Part shown: positions 16,686 through 26,614 of the stretch, one piece after another
Position numbering within the stretch: position 1 is the first letter of the stretch
How the letters are laid out: each line of letters starts with the position of its first letter
Source: Glo-17 sp964549735
GTDB lineage: Bacteria > Krumholzibacteriota > Krumholzibacteriia > LZORAL124-64-63
Direction of reading: 5' to 3'
Length of the DNA: 43,379 bases
NCBI GenBank assembly: GCA_964549735.1
Contig: CAZJWO010000016.1
Coordinates: forward strand, 1-43,379
The notes under the pieces: generated by a model
Told to the model about the DNA's origin: nothing
Database searches by the model: none
The model's input: only the letters and a program-made list of their open reading frames with translations
Program-made: the position numbers and the translations under genes

Positions 16686-18176
16686 CTACCGCCGCGCCCC
16701 GTAGTTGGGCGCTTCCTTGGTGATCTGCACGTCGTGCGGATGCCCCTCCACGACGCCGGCCGGCGTGGTCCGCACCAGGCGCGCCCGGCTCTGCAGCTCG
16801 GCGATCGAACCGCAGCCGCAGTAGCCCATGCCCGACCGCAGCCCGCCCACCATCTGGAACAGCAGATCGTGCGCGCGCCCCTTGTAGGGCACGCGGCCCT
16901 CGATGCCCTCGGGCACGAGCTTGTCGGCGTCGCTGACGTCGGCCTGGGCGTAACGATCCTTGCTGCCCTGCTGCATCGCCGCCAGGGAGCCCATGCCCCG
17001 GTAGGTCTTGTAGACGCGCCCCTCGAAGAGCACCTTCTCGCCCGGCGATTCGTCGGTGCCCGCCAGGAGGCCGCCCATCATGACCGTGTCGGCGCCGACG
17101 GCGATGGCCTTGGCCGCGTCGCCGCTGTAGCGCACGCCGCCGTCGGCGACCAGCGGCACGCCGGCCGGCCGCGTGACCGCCGCCACGTCCATGATCGCCG
17201 AGATCTGCGGCACCCCTACGCCGGCGATCACGCGCGTCGTGCAGATCGAGCCCGGGCCGATGCCCACTTTCACCGCGTCGGCGCCCGCGTCGATCAACGC
17301 CCGCGCCGCCTCGCCGGTCGCGATGTTGCCGGCCATGACCTGCTGCTGCGGGTACTTTCGCTTGAGTTCGCGCACGGCCTCGAGGACGTTGCGCGAATGT
17401 CCGTGCGCGGTGTCGACGCAGAGCACGTCGGCGCCGGCCTCGACCAGCAGTTCGGCGCGCAGGATGCTCTCGGCGCCCACGCCGACCGCCGCCGCGACGC
17501 GCAGGCGGCCCAGCTCGTCTTTGCTCGCCAGCGGATAGTCCAGCTTCTTCTGGATGTCCTTGACCGTGATCAGCCCGCGCAGCTCGCCCGCCTCGTTGAC
17601 GACGGGCAGCTTCTCGATGCGATGCTGGTGCAGCTTCTCGGCGGCCTGCTCGAGCGTGGTGCCCTCGGGTACCGTGATGAGGTTCGCGCTGGTCATGACC
17701 TCGTGCAGCGGCCGGCTGGTGTCGCGCACGAACCGCAGGTCGCGATTGGTCAGGATGCCCACCAGCTTGCCGTCCACGGTGATCGGCACGCCGGAGATCT
17801 TGTAGTGCGCCATGAGATCCATCGCGTCCTGGATCGACGCGTCCGGCCCCATGGTGATCGGCTTGGTGATCATGCCCGATTCGCTGCGCTTGACCCGCTC
17901 GACCTCGGTGGCCTGCGCGCGCGGATCGAGATTCTTGTGGATGACGCCGATGCCGCCGGCGCGCGCCATCGCGATCGCCATCTCCGCCTCGGTCACCGTG
18001 TCCATCGCCGCCGACAGGAACGGGATGTTCAGGCGGATGGTGCGGGTCAACCGGGTCGCGGTGTCGATGCGCGCGGGCACGACCTCGCTGTAGGCCGGCA
18101 CCAGCAGGACGTCATCGAAGGTCCATCCCTCGGCGATCCGATCGGCGCGCCGGCTCTGCGGCTCCTGTTCCTGCAT
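16686..18176 (-). CDS. guaB: Inosine-5'-monophosphate dehydrogenase
   Basis: 496 residues, full length. It oxidises IMP to XMP with NAD, the committed step to GMP. MDTVTE is at 58-63, two CBS domains lie between about 100 and 213 (KISGVPITVDGKLVGIL and EKLPVVNEAGELRGLI), the catalytic loop is GPGSICTTR with Cys312, and the mobile-flap entry is YRGMGS. It lies 29 nt after hpt in a udk-hpt-guaB operon that joins nucleoside salvage with guanine synthesis. GGAAGAAGG sits upstream of the ATG. Confidence 0.97.
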   Translation of the reverse strand: MQEQEPQSRRADRIAEGWTFDDVLLVPAYSEVVPARIDTATRLTRTIRLNIPFLSAAMDTVTEAEMAIAMARAGGIGVIHKNLDPRAQATEVERVKRSESGMITKPITMGPDASIQDAMDLMAHYKISGVPITVDGKLVGILTNRDLRFVRDTSRPLHEVMTSANLITVPEGTTLEQAAEKLHQHRIEKLPVVNEAGELRGLITVKDIQKKLDYPLASKDELGRLRVAAAVGVGAESILRAELLVEAGADVLCVDTAHGHSRNVLEAVRELKRKYPQQQVMAGNIATGEAARALIDAGADAVKVGIGPGSICTTRVIAGVGVPQISAIMDVAAVTRPAGVPLVADGGVRYSGDAAKAIAVGADTVMMGGLLAGTDESPGEKVLFEGRVYKTYRGMGSLAAMQQGSKDRYAQADVSDADKLVPEGIEGRVPYKGRAHDLLFQMVGGLRSGMGYCGCGSIAELQSRARLVRTTPAGVVEGHPHDVQITKEAPNYGARR

Positions 18177-18205
18177 GGTCTTGCGCCTTCTTCCCGTGGC
18201 TGGCG

Positions 18206-18760
18206 TTACGATCTGAGCACGCCGATGAACGGCAGGTTGCGATACTGCTCCTCGTAGTCCAGGCCGTAGCCGACCACGAACTCCTTGGGGATCTCGAAAC
18301 CGCGGTAGTGCACCGAGACGTCGGTCACGCGCGCCGCGATCTTGTCCAGCAGCACGCAGGTGCGCACGCTGCGCGGTCCGCGCGTCTGGAGCAGTTCGCC
18401 GAGGTGGCTGAGGGTCAAGCCGCTGTCGACGATGTCCTCGACGATGATGACGTCGCGGCCGGTGATGCTGGCGCGCAGGTCCTTCTCGATCTTGACGACG
18501 CCGGTCGACTGCGTGCCCCCCTCGTAGCTGGAGACCGCCATGAAATCGACCTCGTGCGGAATCGCCAGGCAGCGGGCCAGGTCGGCCAGAAAGACATAGG
18601 CGCCTTTGAGGATGCAGACCAGGATCGGCACCGTGCCCGCGTAGTCCCGGCTGATCTCGTTGCCGAGCTGGCGGACGCGCAGGCCGAGGCTCTCGGAGCT
18701 GATGAGCACGCGATCGAGGCTCGGCAGGCGGCGTAGGATGTCTTGATCGTCGAAGGTCAC
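18206..18760 (-). CDS. hpt: Hypoxanthine phosphoribosyltransferase
   Basis: 184 residues. It converts hypoxanthine or guanine plus PRPP to IMP or GMP. The PRPP-binding motif VIIVEDIVDSGLTL has Glu108, Asp109 and Asp112; LKGAYVFLADL provides the phosphate loop and VVGYGLDYEEQYRNLPFIG the C-terminal signature. The start is GTG at 18760, with GGGAGAG six bases upstream, and overlaps the udk stop (GTGA), so the two are coupled. Confidence 0.95.
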   Translation of the reverse strand: MTFDDQDILRRLPSLDRVLISSESLGLRVRQLGNEISRDYAGTVPILVCILKGAYVFLADLARCLAIPHEVDFMAVSSYEGGTQSTGVVKIEKDLRASITGRDVIIVEDIVDSGLTLSHLGELLQTRGPRSVRTCVLLDKIAARVTDVSVHYRGFEIPKEFVVGYGLDYEEQYRNLPFIGVLRS

Positions 18761-19473
18761 TCCGTCTCTCCCTTGGCTGCGTCGTTGCCGGCCGCCGCCG
18801 CGGCCGGCGCCACTTCCGGGTGCCAGCGCCGGCGTTCGCGCAGGATCTCGGCGATCTTGCTGGTGATCAGATCGATGGCCACCTGGTTGTGGCCGCCTTC
18901 GGGAATGATCAAGTGCGCGTGCCGCTTGCTCGGCTCGCAGAACTGCAGGTGCATCGGCCGCACGACCTGCTGGTACTGGCGCAAGACCGACGCCAGGGTG
19001 CGCCCCCGCTCCTGGATATCGCGCAGCAGACGCCGGACCAGCCGCTCGTCGGCGTCGACGTCGACGAACAGGCGAATGTCCATCAGCGCGCGCAGGTCGG
19101 CGTTCTCGAGCACTAGGATCCCCTCGACGAACACGATGTCCGCCGGCTCGACGCGCCGCGTGACCCCGGTGCGACTGTGCGTCGCGTAGTCGTAGACGGG
19201 CACGTTGACAGCCTCGCCCGCCCTGAGCGCCAGCAGATCGCGCACGAGCAGTTCCGTCTCGAACGCGCCGGGATGATCATAGTTGGTCCCCGCGCGGTCT
19301 TCGAGGCTGAGGTGCGAATTGTCGCGATAGTAGGAGTCGTGGTGCAGGATGGCCACGGTGCGCCCGGGCGCGGCCTCGCGCACCCGCTCGGCGACGGTCG
19401 TCTTGCCGGAACCCGACCCCCCGGCGACGCCGATGATGACGGGCGGCAGCGGATGTGCGACGCGGTGCGGCAT
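18757..19473 (-). CDS. udk: Uridine/cytidine kinase
   Basis: 238 residues. It phosphorylates uridine or cytidine for salvage. The Walker A motif is GGSGSGKTT (18-26), followed by HHDSYYRD for nucleoside binding and FVEGILVLEN as Walker B. An Ala-rich tail (residues ~218-238) is extra. The ATG at 19473 has no Shine-Dalgarno; instead a -10 box ends six bases before it, suggesting a leaderless message. First gene of the udk-hpt-guaB operon. Confidence 0.93.
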   Translation of the reverse strand: MPHRVAHPLPPVIIGVAGGSGSGKTTVAERVREAAPGRTVAILHHDSYYRDNSHLSLEDRAGTNYDHPGAFETELLVRDLLALRAGEAVNVPVYDYATHSRTGVTRRVEPADIVFVEGILVLENADLRALMDIRLFVDVDADERLVRRLLRDIQERGRTLASVLRQYQQVVRPMHLQFCEPSKRHAHLIIPEGGHNQVAIDLITSKIAEILRERRRWHPEVAPAAAAAGNDAAKGETE

Positions 19474-19479
19474 GGACGA

Positions 19480-19508
19480 AAAGTATCCGGGCCGCTGGCG
19501 GCTGTCAA
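19480..19508 (-). promoter_or_regulatory. Putative promoter giving a leaderless udk transcript
   Basis: On the minus strand TTGACA (19508-19503) and TACTTT (19485-19480) are exactly 17 nt apart. The udk ATG begins six bases after the -10 box, where transcription would normally start, and no Shine-Dalgarno is present. Confidence 0.55.
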
Positions 19509-19538
19509 CGCCGGGCGCCGGGGAGCGCCCCTTTCGCC

Positions 19539-19568
19539 TTGACTTGGCCGTGACCGATCGCTTAGCTT
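19539..19568 (+). promoter_or_regulatory. Putative acpS promoter
   Basis: TTGACT (19539-19544) and TAGCTT (19563-19568) are separated by 18 nt, back to back with the udk promoter. Transcription would begin near 19575, just before GAGGT (19576-19580), so this leader would also be very short. Confidence 0.4.
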
Positions 19569-19586
19569 GGATCGCGAGGTCGCACC

Positions 19587-20033
19587 TTGAACGTATCTCG
19601 TTGCAAACTAAACGACATGCGTCCATCTTGCCGCAACGAGAAACCTGGCGCGACCGGCACGATCCTGGGCCTCGGCACGGACCTCTGCGACGTCGCACGC
19701 ATCGCGCAGGCGACGGCCGGCAACGGCGGCGACGTCCTCGATGCCCTGTTCACCCCTGCGGAGATCGCCCGCGCGCGAGCCGGCGGCAATCCCTCCGGCG
19801 ACCTGGCGGTTTGCTTCGCCGTCAAGGAAGCGGTCGTCAAGGCGCTCGCCGCCGCCGGCGGCCGGGGATCATTCTGGCAGGATATCGAGGTGACGACTGG
19901 CGGCGGACCGCCCCGCGTGGCTTTGCGCGGCCGGCTCGACGAGCTGGCGACCGCGCTGGGCGTCCAGAGGATCCTCGCCGCGCAGGGCCGGTGCCGGCGC
20001 TACGCCGTTGCCTGCGCGCTGGCTCTGAGCTGA
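19587..20033 (+). CDS. acpS: Holo-[acyl-carrier-protein] synthase AcpS
   Basis: 148 residues from TTG 19587. It transfers 4'-phosphopantetheine from CoA to acyl carrier proteins. Metal-binding residues are seen: Asp32 in GLGTDLCDV and Glu81 in FAVKEAVVKAL. TTG 19587 has GAGGT six bases upstream; ATG 19617 has no ribosome-binding site but would give a more normal N-terminus, so the start is uncertain. The next genes include a stand-alone acyl carrier protein that AcpS could modify. Confidence 0.88.
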   Translation: MNVSRCKLNDMRPSCRNEKPGATGTILGLGTDLCDVARIAQATAGNGGDVLDALFTPAEIARARAGGNPSGDLAVCFAVKEAVVKALAAAGGRGSFWQDIEVTTGGGPPRVALRGRLDELATALGVQRILAAQGRCRRYAVACALALS

Positions 20034-20109
20034 GCGGCGGCGGACCGCGGCCGCCGCTCTGAGCCGTCTCGCGGCGAGCGGAAGACCGTACGAACCACGG
20101 AGGCTTCGG

Positions 20110-21810
<1,701 letters not shown>

Positions 21811-21848
21811 AACGAACGCACGCGCAACCCCAGCCCGGGAGCAGACCC

Positions 21849-22100
21849 ATGGCAGTCGACAAGCAGATGATCCTCGACTACGTGATCCGCGAGTACCTCG
21901 AGGAAGACGACGACACCGAGATCGCCTACGACACGGAGCTGATCAGCGGCGGCATCGTGGATTCCTTCTCCATGGTCTCGCTCAAGCGCTTCCTCGAGAA
22001 GAAGTACGACATCCAGATCCCGGACGCCGACGCCTCGCCCGAAGCGTTCGATACGGTCAACAGCATCGCCGCTCTGGTCGAGCGGTTCCTCAAGCGCTGA
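21849..22100 (+). CDS. Stand-alone acyl carrier protein
   Basis: 83 residues, acidic and helical, with the phosphopantetheine site GGIVDSFSMV (Ser39). The usual Asp-Ser-Leu is Asp-Ser-Phe here. It lies 38 nt after the acetyl-CoA synthetase and 21 nt before the oxoamine synthase. It is probably a dedicated carrier, perhaps for the acid activated by the upstream ligase, rather than the fatty-acid synthase ACP, which usually sits with fab genes. Confidence 0.87.
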   Translation: MAVDKQMILDYVIREYLEEDDDTEIAYDTELISGGIVDSFSMVSLKRFLEKKYDIQIPDADASPEAFDTVNSIAALVERFLKR

Positions 22101-22121
22101 CCCGCAGGGGCAGGAGACGAC

Positions 22122-23369
22122 ATGGCTTACTCGACGACCATCCGCGAGGCCTTCCGCAGCGAACTGGACTCGCTGCGCGAAGCGGGCCTCTTCAAGCAGG
22201 AGCGCTACATCCTCGGGCCGCAGGGCGCCGACATCGAGGTCGAGTTCCCGGCCGGCAGCGACGGCCGACCCGTGATCAACTTCTGCGCCAACAACTACCT
22301 CGGCCTCTCCAGCCATCCCGAGGTCATCGCCGCCGCGCGGCAGGGACTCGAAACGCATGGTTATGGCCTGTCCTCGGTCCGCTTCATCTGCGGCACCCAG
22401 GACATCCACCGCAAGCTGGAGAAGCGCCTGACCGAGTTCCTGGGCACGGAAGACACGCTGCTGTTCCCGTCCTGCATGGACGCGAACGCCGGCTGCTTCG
22501 AGGCCATCCTGGGCGAACAGGACGTCATGATCGCCGACCGCCTCGTGCACGCCTCGATCGTCGACGGCATGCGCCTCTGCAAGGCGATGCGCGACACCTA
22601 CAAGCACTCGGACATGGGGCACCTGCGCGACAAGCTCGTCGAGCACCAGGACAAGCGCATCCGCATGATCATCACCGACGGCGTCTTCTCCATGGACGGC
22701 GACCTCGCCAAGCTCGACGAGATCGTCGCCCTGGCGGAGGAATACGACGCCATGGTCTTCCTGGACGACTCGCACGCCTCCGGCTTCATCGGCAAGACCG
22801 GTCGCGGCACGCACGAGCACTGCGGCGTCTTCGGCAAGATCGACATCATCACCACGACGATGGGCAAGGGCCTCGGCGGCGCTTCGGGCGGCTGCGTGAG
22901 CGGCCGGCGCGAGCTGGTCGAGATGTGCCGGCAGCGCGCCCGCCCGTACCTCTTCTCGAACACGGTGGCGCCGATGATCATCGCCGGCACGCTCAAGGTG
23001 CTGGACCTGGTGTTCACCAACACCGAGCGTCGCGACCGTCTCGAAGCGAACACCCGCTACTGGCGCGAGGGCCTGGCGAAGATCGGTCTGGACCTCAAGC
23101 AGGGCGAGAGCCCGATCGTGCCGGTCATGCTCTACAACGCCAAGCTGGCCCAGGACATGGCCCGCGAGCTGTTCCAGGAGGGCATCTACGTCGTCGGCTT
23201 CTTCTTCCCGGTCGTGCCGCAGGGCGCCGCGCGCATCCGCACGCAGCTGTCGGCGGCCCACACCCGCGCGCACCTGGACAAGGGGCTGGCGGCCTTCGCG
23301 AAGGTGGGCGCCAAGCTCGGGATCCTGGGCAAGGGCAAGAAGGAGATCACGGAGATGTACGGCAAGTGA
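22122..23369 (+). CDS. kbl: Alpha-oxoamine synthase, glycine C-acetyltransferase (Kbl) type
   Basis: 415 residues, closely resembling E. coli Kbl along its length. Kbl joins glycine and acetyl-CoA to 2-amino-3-ketobutyrate, or runs in reverse in threonine breakdown. Recognisable stretches are VINFCANNYLGL, SVRFICGTQD, VFLDDSHASG (Asp215/216, His218 near PLP) and TTTMGKGLGGASGG with the PLP lysine Lys249. The neighbouring ligase and ACP suggest the acyl donor could be ACP-bound. Bacterial serine palmitoyltransferases are relatives and can be annotated the same way, so the product is not certain. No threonine dehydrogenase gene is adjacent. Confidence 0.87.
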   Translation: MAYSTTIREAFRSELDSLREAGLFKQERYILGPQGADIEVEFPAGSDGRPVINFCANNYLGLSSHPEVIAAARQGLETHGYGLSSVRFICGTQDIHRKLEKRLTEFLGTEDTLLFPSCMDANAGCFEAILGEQDVMIADRLVHASIVDGMRLCKAMRDTYKHSDMGHLRDKLVEHQDKRIRMIITDGVFSMDGDLAKLDEIVALAEEYDAMVFLDDSHASGFIGKTGRGTHEHCGVFGKIDIITTTMGKGLGGASGGCVSGRRELVEMCRQRARPYLFSNTVAPMIIAGTLKVLDLVFTNTERRDRLEANTRYWREGLAKIGLDLKQGESPIVPVMLYNAKLAQDMARELFQEGIYVVGFFFPVVPQGAARIRTQLSAAHTRAHLDKGLAAFAKVGAKLGILGKGKKEITEMYGK

Positions 23370-23412
23370 CCGCTCCGCGGGACGGGGAGCGCTGGGAAAG
23401 GATGAAGCGAGC

Positions 23413-23718
23413 ATGAACCGGCCGCGCAGCATCGAGATCCCCCTGCCCGACTGTCTGGACATGGCCGCCGACGACCTGGACGCGCTGCGCACGACGTTCC
23501 AGACGATCATCACCCTGGTCAGCGGGGGTTGCGACGGAGCGGAGCACCACCTGCGCCGCATGCAGAACCAGCGCTGGGATGTCCGCTGGGGCCTGACCTG
23601 GATCGCCCGCGCCCGCCGCGATACGACATACGAAGAGGCGACCGGCGCCACCAAGCAGGACGTCCTGGCCCAGCTCGACCGCCTCGTCAGCCTGCACGAG
23701 GTCGAAGGCACACCCTAG
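23413..23718 (+). CDS. Small protein of unknown function
   Basis: 101 residues that I do not recognise. The first 60 are acidic and predicted helical with one Cys (SGGCDGAEHHL); the rest is Arg/Thr-rich and ends in a helix. No signal peptide or membrane segment. It starts 43 nt after kbl with a weak ribosome-binding site and keeps the same strand as its neighbours, so it is probably co-transcribed. Length, codon use and spacing support it as real. Confidence 0.6.
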   Translation: MNRPRSIEIPLPDCLDMAADDLDALRTTFQTIITLVSGGCDGAEHHLRRMQNQRWDVRWGLTWIARARRDTTYEEATGATKQDVLAQLDRLVSLHEVEGTP

Positions 23719-23782
23719 CCCGGGCCGTCGCGGCGGCCGGGGCGGCTCCGGATCGCGGCGAACCCGTGGCAAGGAGACTCCT

Positions 23783-25066
23783 TTGCCGGCGAACCTGATC
23801 TCTTTGCTGGGCATGGCCGTCCTCCTGGCGGCGGCGTGGGCGTTGAGCCGTCATCGCCGCCTCTTCCCTCTGCGCACCGTGCTCTGGGGGCTGGGGCTGC
23901 AGGTCGCGTTCGCCCTGCTGCTGCTGCGCACCCCCGGCGGGCGGGCCGTTTTCAGCTGGCTGCGCGGCGCGGTGACGCAGCTGCTGGCCTTCACCGATCC
24001 CGGCGCCGAATTCGTGTTCGGTCCGTTGTTCCGGACCGGCCCGCAGTATGTCGAGCACCTCGGCCCCGGCAAGAGCTGGTGGCAGGGCCTGGACCCGGCG
24101 ACGGGCGAGCCCGTCACGCTCGGGATCATCTTCGCCGTCCACGTCCTGCCGATCATCATCTTCTTCTGCAGCCTGATGGCCGTGCTCTACCACCTCGGCG
24201 TCATGCAGCGCCTCATCCAGGGCGCGGCGTGGATCATGCGCAAGACCATGCGCACGAGCGGCGGCGAAACGCTCAGCGTGGCGGCCAACATCTTCGTCGG
24301 CCAGACCGAAGCGCCGGTGGTGATCCGCCCGTATCTGGCCGGCCTGACGATGAGCGAGCTGATGGCCGTGATGGTCGGCGGCTTCGCCACGGTCGCCGGC
24401 AGCGTCATGGCCGCCTACGTGCGTTTCGGCGTCGATGCCGGCCACCTGATGACCGCGAGCGTGATGTCGGCGCCCGCGGCGCTGGTCATGGCCAAGATCA
24501 TGCTCCCGGAGACGGAGCGCTCCCAGACGGCGGGCGAGGCGAAGCTGGTTCGCGAACGGCGGTATGCGAACCTGCTCGAGGCCGCGGCGGCGGGAGCCTC
24601 CGACGGCCTGAAGCTGGCCTTGAACGTCGGCGCCATGCTCATCGCCTTCATCGCCTTGGTGACCCTCGTGAACTTCGTGCTCGGCTGGGCCGGCACGTCG
24701 CTGCAGGAGATTTTCGGCTGGGCGTTTTCTCCGCTTGCCTGGACCATGGGCGTGCCCTGGCCGGAAGCGCGCACCTTCGGCAACCTGCTGGGCACCAAGC
24801 TGGCGATCAACGAATTCGTGGGTTATCTCGAGCTGGTCCACGCGGCGCAGACGGGAGCGCTCTCGGCGCGCAGCGTCGTGATCGGCACCTATGCCCTTTG
24901 CGGTTTCGCCAATTTCGCGAGCCTCGCGATCCAGATCGGCGGCATCGGCGCCATGGCGCCCGAGCGGCGCGGCGATCTCGCGCGCATCGGCCTGAAAGCG
25001 ATGTTCGCCGGCGCGTTCGCCTCATGGCTGACGGCCTGCGTGGCGGGCCTGCTGACCCCGGCCTAG
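23783..25066 (+). CDS. nupC: CNT-family concentrative nucleoside transporter (NupC-like)
   Basis: 427 residues with eight or more hydrophobic segments. The nucleoside-binding signatures of the CNT family are present: GQTEAPVVIRPYL in the first re-entrant half and NEFVGYLEL in the second. It imports nucleosides with cation co-transport across the inner membrane. The start is TTG at 23783, supported by AAGGAG six bases upstream; no ATG alternative fits. Functionally it matches the udk-hpt-guaB salvage operon about 4 kb away. Confidence 0.92.
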   Translation: MPANLISLLGMAVLLAAAWALSRHRRLFPLRTVLWGLGLQVAFALLLLRTPGGRAVFSWLRGAVTQLLAFTDPGAEFVFGPLFRTGPQYVEHLGPGKSWWQGLDPATGEPVTLGIIFAVHVLPIIIFFCSLMAVLYHLGVMQRLIQGAAWIMRKTMRTSGGETLSVAANIFVGQTEAPVVIRPYLAGLTMSELMAVMVGGFATVAGSVMAAYVRFGVDAGHLMTASVMSAPAALVMAKIMLPETERSQTAGEAKLVRERRYANLLEAAAAGASDGLKLALNVGAMLIAFIALVTLVNFVLGWAGTSLQEIFGWAFSPLAWTMGVPWPEARTFGNLLGTKLAINEFVGYLELVHAAQTGALSARSVVIGTYALCGFANFASLAIQIGGIGAMAPERRGDLARIGLKAMFAGAFASWLTACVAGLLTPA

Positions 25067-25102
25067 CCGAACGACCCAGGCCATAATCTTGCGGAGACCG
25101 GC

Positions 25103-25531
25103 ATGCCGCGCTTGCAATTGACCCCCTTTTCAGCTTACCCTTTCCGTACCCGGTTGTCTGTCCGGATCACGGACCTCAATTACGGCGGACATCTCGGCAA
25201 CGACCGGGTCCTGGCCCTGCTCCACGAAGCGCGTGTCGCCTGTCTGGCCACCCATGGCTACAGTGAGATGGATTGCGCTGGCGCGGGCCTGATCATGACC
25301 GATGCCGCGGTTCAGTTTCGCGGCGAGGCCTTCGCCGGCGACCAGCTCGAGATCGAGGTCGCCATGGGGGAGGCGGCCCGGACGGGCTTCCGTTTCTTCT
25401 ATCGGATCACCCGCTGCGGCGATCGGACGCTGATCGCCGTGGCCGAGACCGGCATGGCGAGCTTCGACTATGCACGTCGACGCGTCTGCGCTCTGCCGGC
25501 TGCGGTCCGCAAGCTCTGCGAGGAGGATTGA
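25103..25531 (+). CDS. Hotdog-fold acyl-CoA thioesterase (4HBT/FadM-like)
   Basis: 142 residues. The hotdog signature ITDLNYGGHLGNDRVLALLHEAR (Asp24, Asn26, His30) places it among 4-hydroxybenzoyl-CoA-type thioesterases. The substrate cannot be read from the sequence. It directly precedes the SpoU methyltransferase: its TGA is followed at once by the next ATG, whose Shine-Dalgarno (AGGAGG) lies in the last codons of this gene. Confidence 0.87.
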   Translation: MPRLQLTPFSAYPFRTRLSVRITDLNYGGHLGNDRVLALLHEARVACLATHGYSEMDCAGAGLIMTDAAVQFRGEAFAGDQLEIEVAMGEAARTGFRFFYRITRCGDRTLIAVAETGMASFDYARRRVCALPAAVRKLCEED

Positions 25532-26593
25532 ATGGCACCGCGCCCGCAAGGCAAAGACCTGAATTCGGGTCTGGATCTGGATCTCGAACTGGCGCCCAGC
25601 AAGGACCTCACGGCCGACGATGTCGTCGTCCACAACGGCGAACCGGCCGAAACGCGGCCGGCCGGCCGCGGGTCGCGTTTTTCGCGGCGCGGCGGCGGCA
25701 AGCCGGGCGGCGGCCCGCGCGGCGGCCCGCGACGGCGCAAGAACGGCCAGCAGGAGAACAGCCAGCCCGGCGGCGCCGAGAAGCTGTCCAGCCCGCAGAA
25801 CCCCCAGATCAAGGCGCTGGTTCGCCTGCGCCAGCGGCGCGCCCGCGATCAGGAAGGCCTGACCGTCATCGAGGAGCCGCTCGTGTTGCGGCGGGCCTGG
25901 GAAGCCGGTTATCCGCTCCTGGCCGTCTACTACTGCAATGAACTGATGACCGCCGCCGCGAAGGAACTGCTCGAGGACCTCCGCGCCGCCATCCGGGCCG
26001 GCCAGACCAGCCTCAAGCTCGTCGAGCTCAACGCCCATCTCATGCGCAAGGCCGCCTACCGCGACCAGCCCGAGGGCCTGCTCGCGGTCGCGCGGCAGCA
26101 GACGCGGCGGCTCGAGGACCTCGTCCTGCGCGACAAGGCGCTGCTCGTGGTGCTCGAGAACGTCGAGAAGCCCGGCAACCTGGGCGCCGCGCTGCGCATC
26201 GCCGACGGCGTGGGCGCCGACGCGGTTCTCGTGACCGGCGAGGGCACCGACCTCTTCAACCCCAACGTGCTGCGCGCCAGCCGCGGTGCGTTCTTCGCGG
26301 TGCCGGCGGTGCATTGCCACATCGGCGAGGCGCGCGACTTCCTGCACGAACGCGGTTTGAAGGTGCTCGCATCGACGCCCGCGGCGACGGTGAGCTACAC
26401 GGAGGCCGATCTGACCGGCCCGCTCGCGGTCGTCCTCGGCTGCGAGCACGACGGCCTGAGCGAGGCCTGGTTGAAAGATGACGGCGCCCAGGCCGTGCGC
26501 ATCCCGATGCGCGGCCACGGCGACTCGCTGAACGTCGCCACCGCCGCCGCGGTCATCCTCTACGAGGCCGTGCGGCAGCGGGCGCTCGCCTGA
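25532..26593 (+). CDS. TrmH/SpoU-family RNA 2'-O-methyltransferase with RG-rich N-terminal extension
   Basis: 353 residues. The SPOUT domain occupies the C-terminal half: motif 1 LENVEKPGNLGAALR (about 208-222, Asn210 and Glu212 included), motif 2 VVLGCEHDGLS, motif 3 IPMRGHGDSLNVATAAA. A substrate-binding region lies at ~84-190 (LSSPQNPQIKALVRLRQRR). The first ~83 residues are disordered and rich in Gly, Arg, Lys and Pro (RGG-like at 46-70), which is unusual for the family and likely binds RNA non-specifically. The target nucleotide is unknown. Confidence 0.9.
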   Translation: MAPRPQGKDLNSGLDLDLELAPSKDLTADDVVVHNGEPAETRPAGRGSRFSRRGGGKPGGGPRGGPRRRKNGQQENSQPGGAEKLSSPQNPQIKALVRLRQRRARDQEGLTVIEEPLVLRRAWEAGYPLLAVYYCNELMTAAAKELLEDLRAAIRAGQTSLKLVELNAHLMRKAAYRDQPEGLLAVARQQTRRLEDLVLRDKALLVVLENVEKPGNLGAALRIADGVGADAVLVTGEGTDLFNPNVLRASRGAFFAVPAVHCHIGEARDFLHERGLKVLASTPAATVSYTEADLTGPLAVVLGCEHDGLSEAWLKDDGAQAVRIPMRGHGDSLNVATAAAVILYEAVRQRALA

Positions 26594-26614
26594 GCCGCGG
26601 CGGACGCCCCCGCG

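Noticed and set aside
22122..23369. Serine palmitoyltransferase (sphingolipid) assignment for the oxoamine synthase
   Set aside because: The sequence is close to Kbl throughout, and the adjacent ligase has the acetate-type WQTETG Trp; kept only as an alternative.
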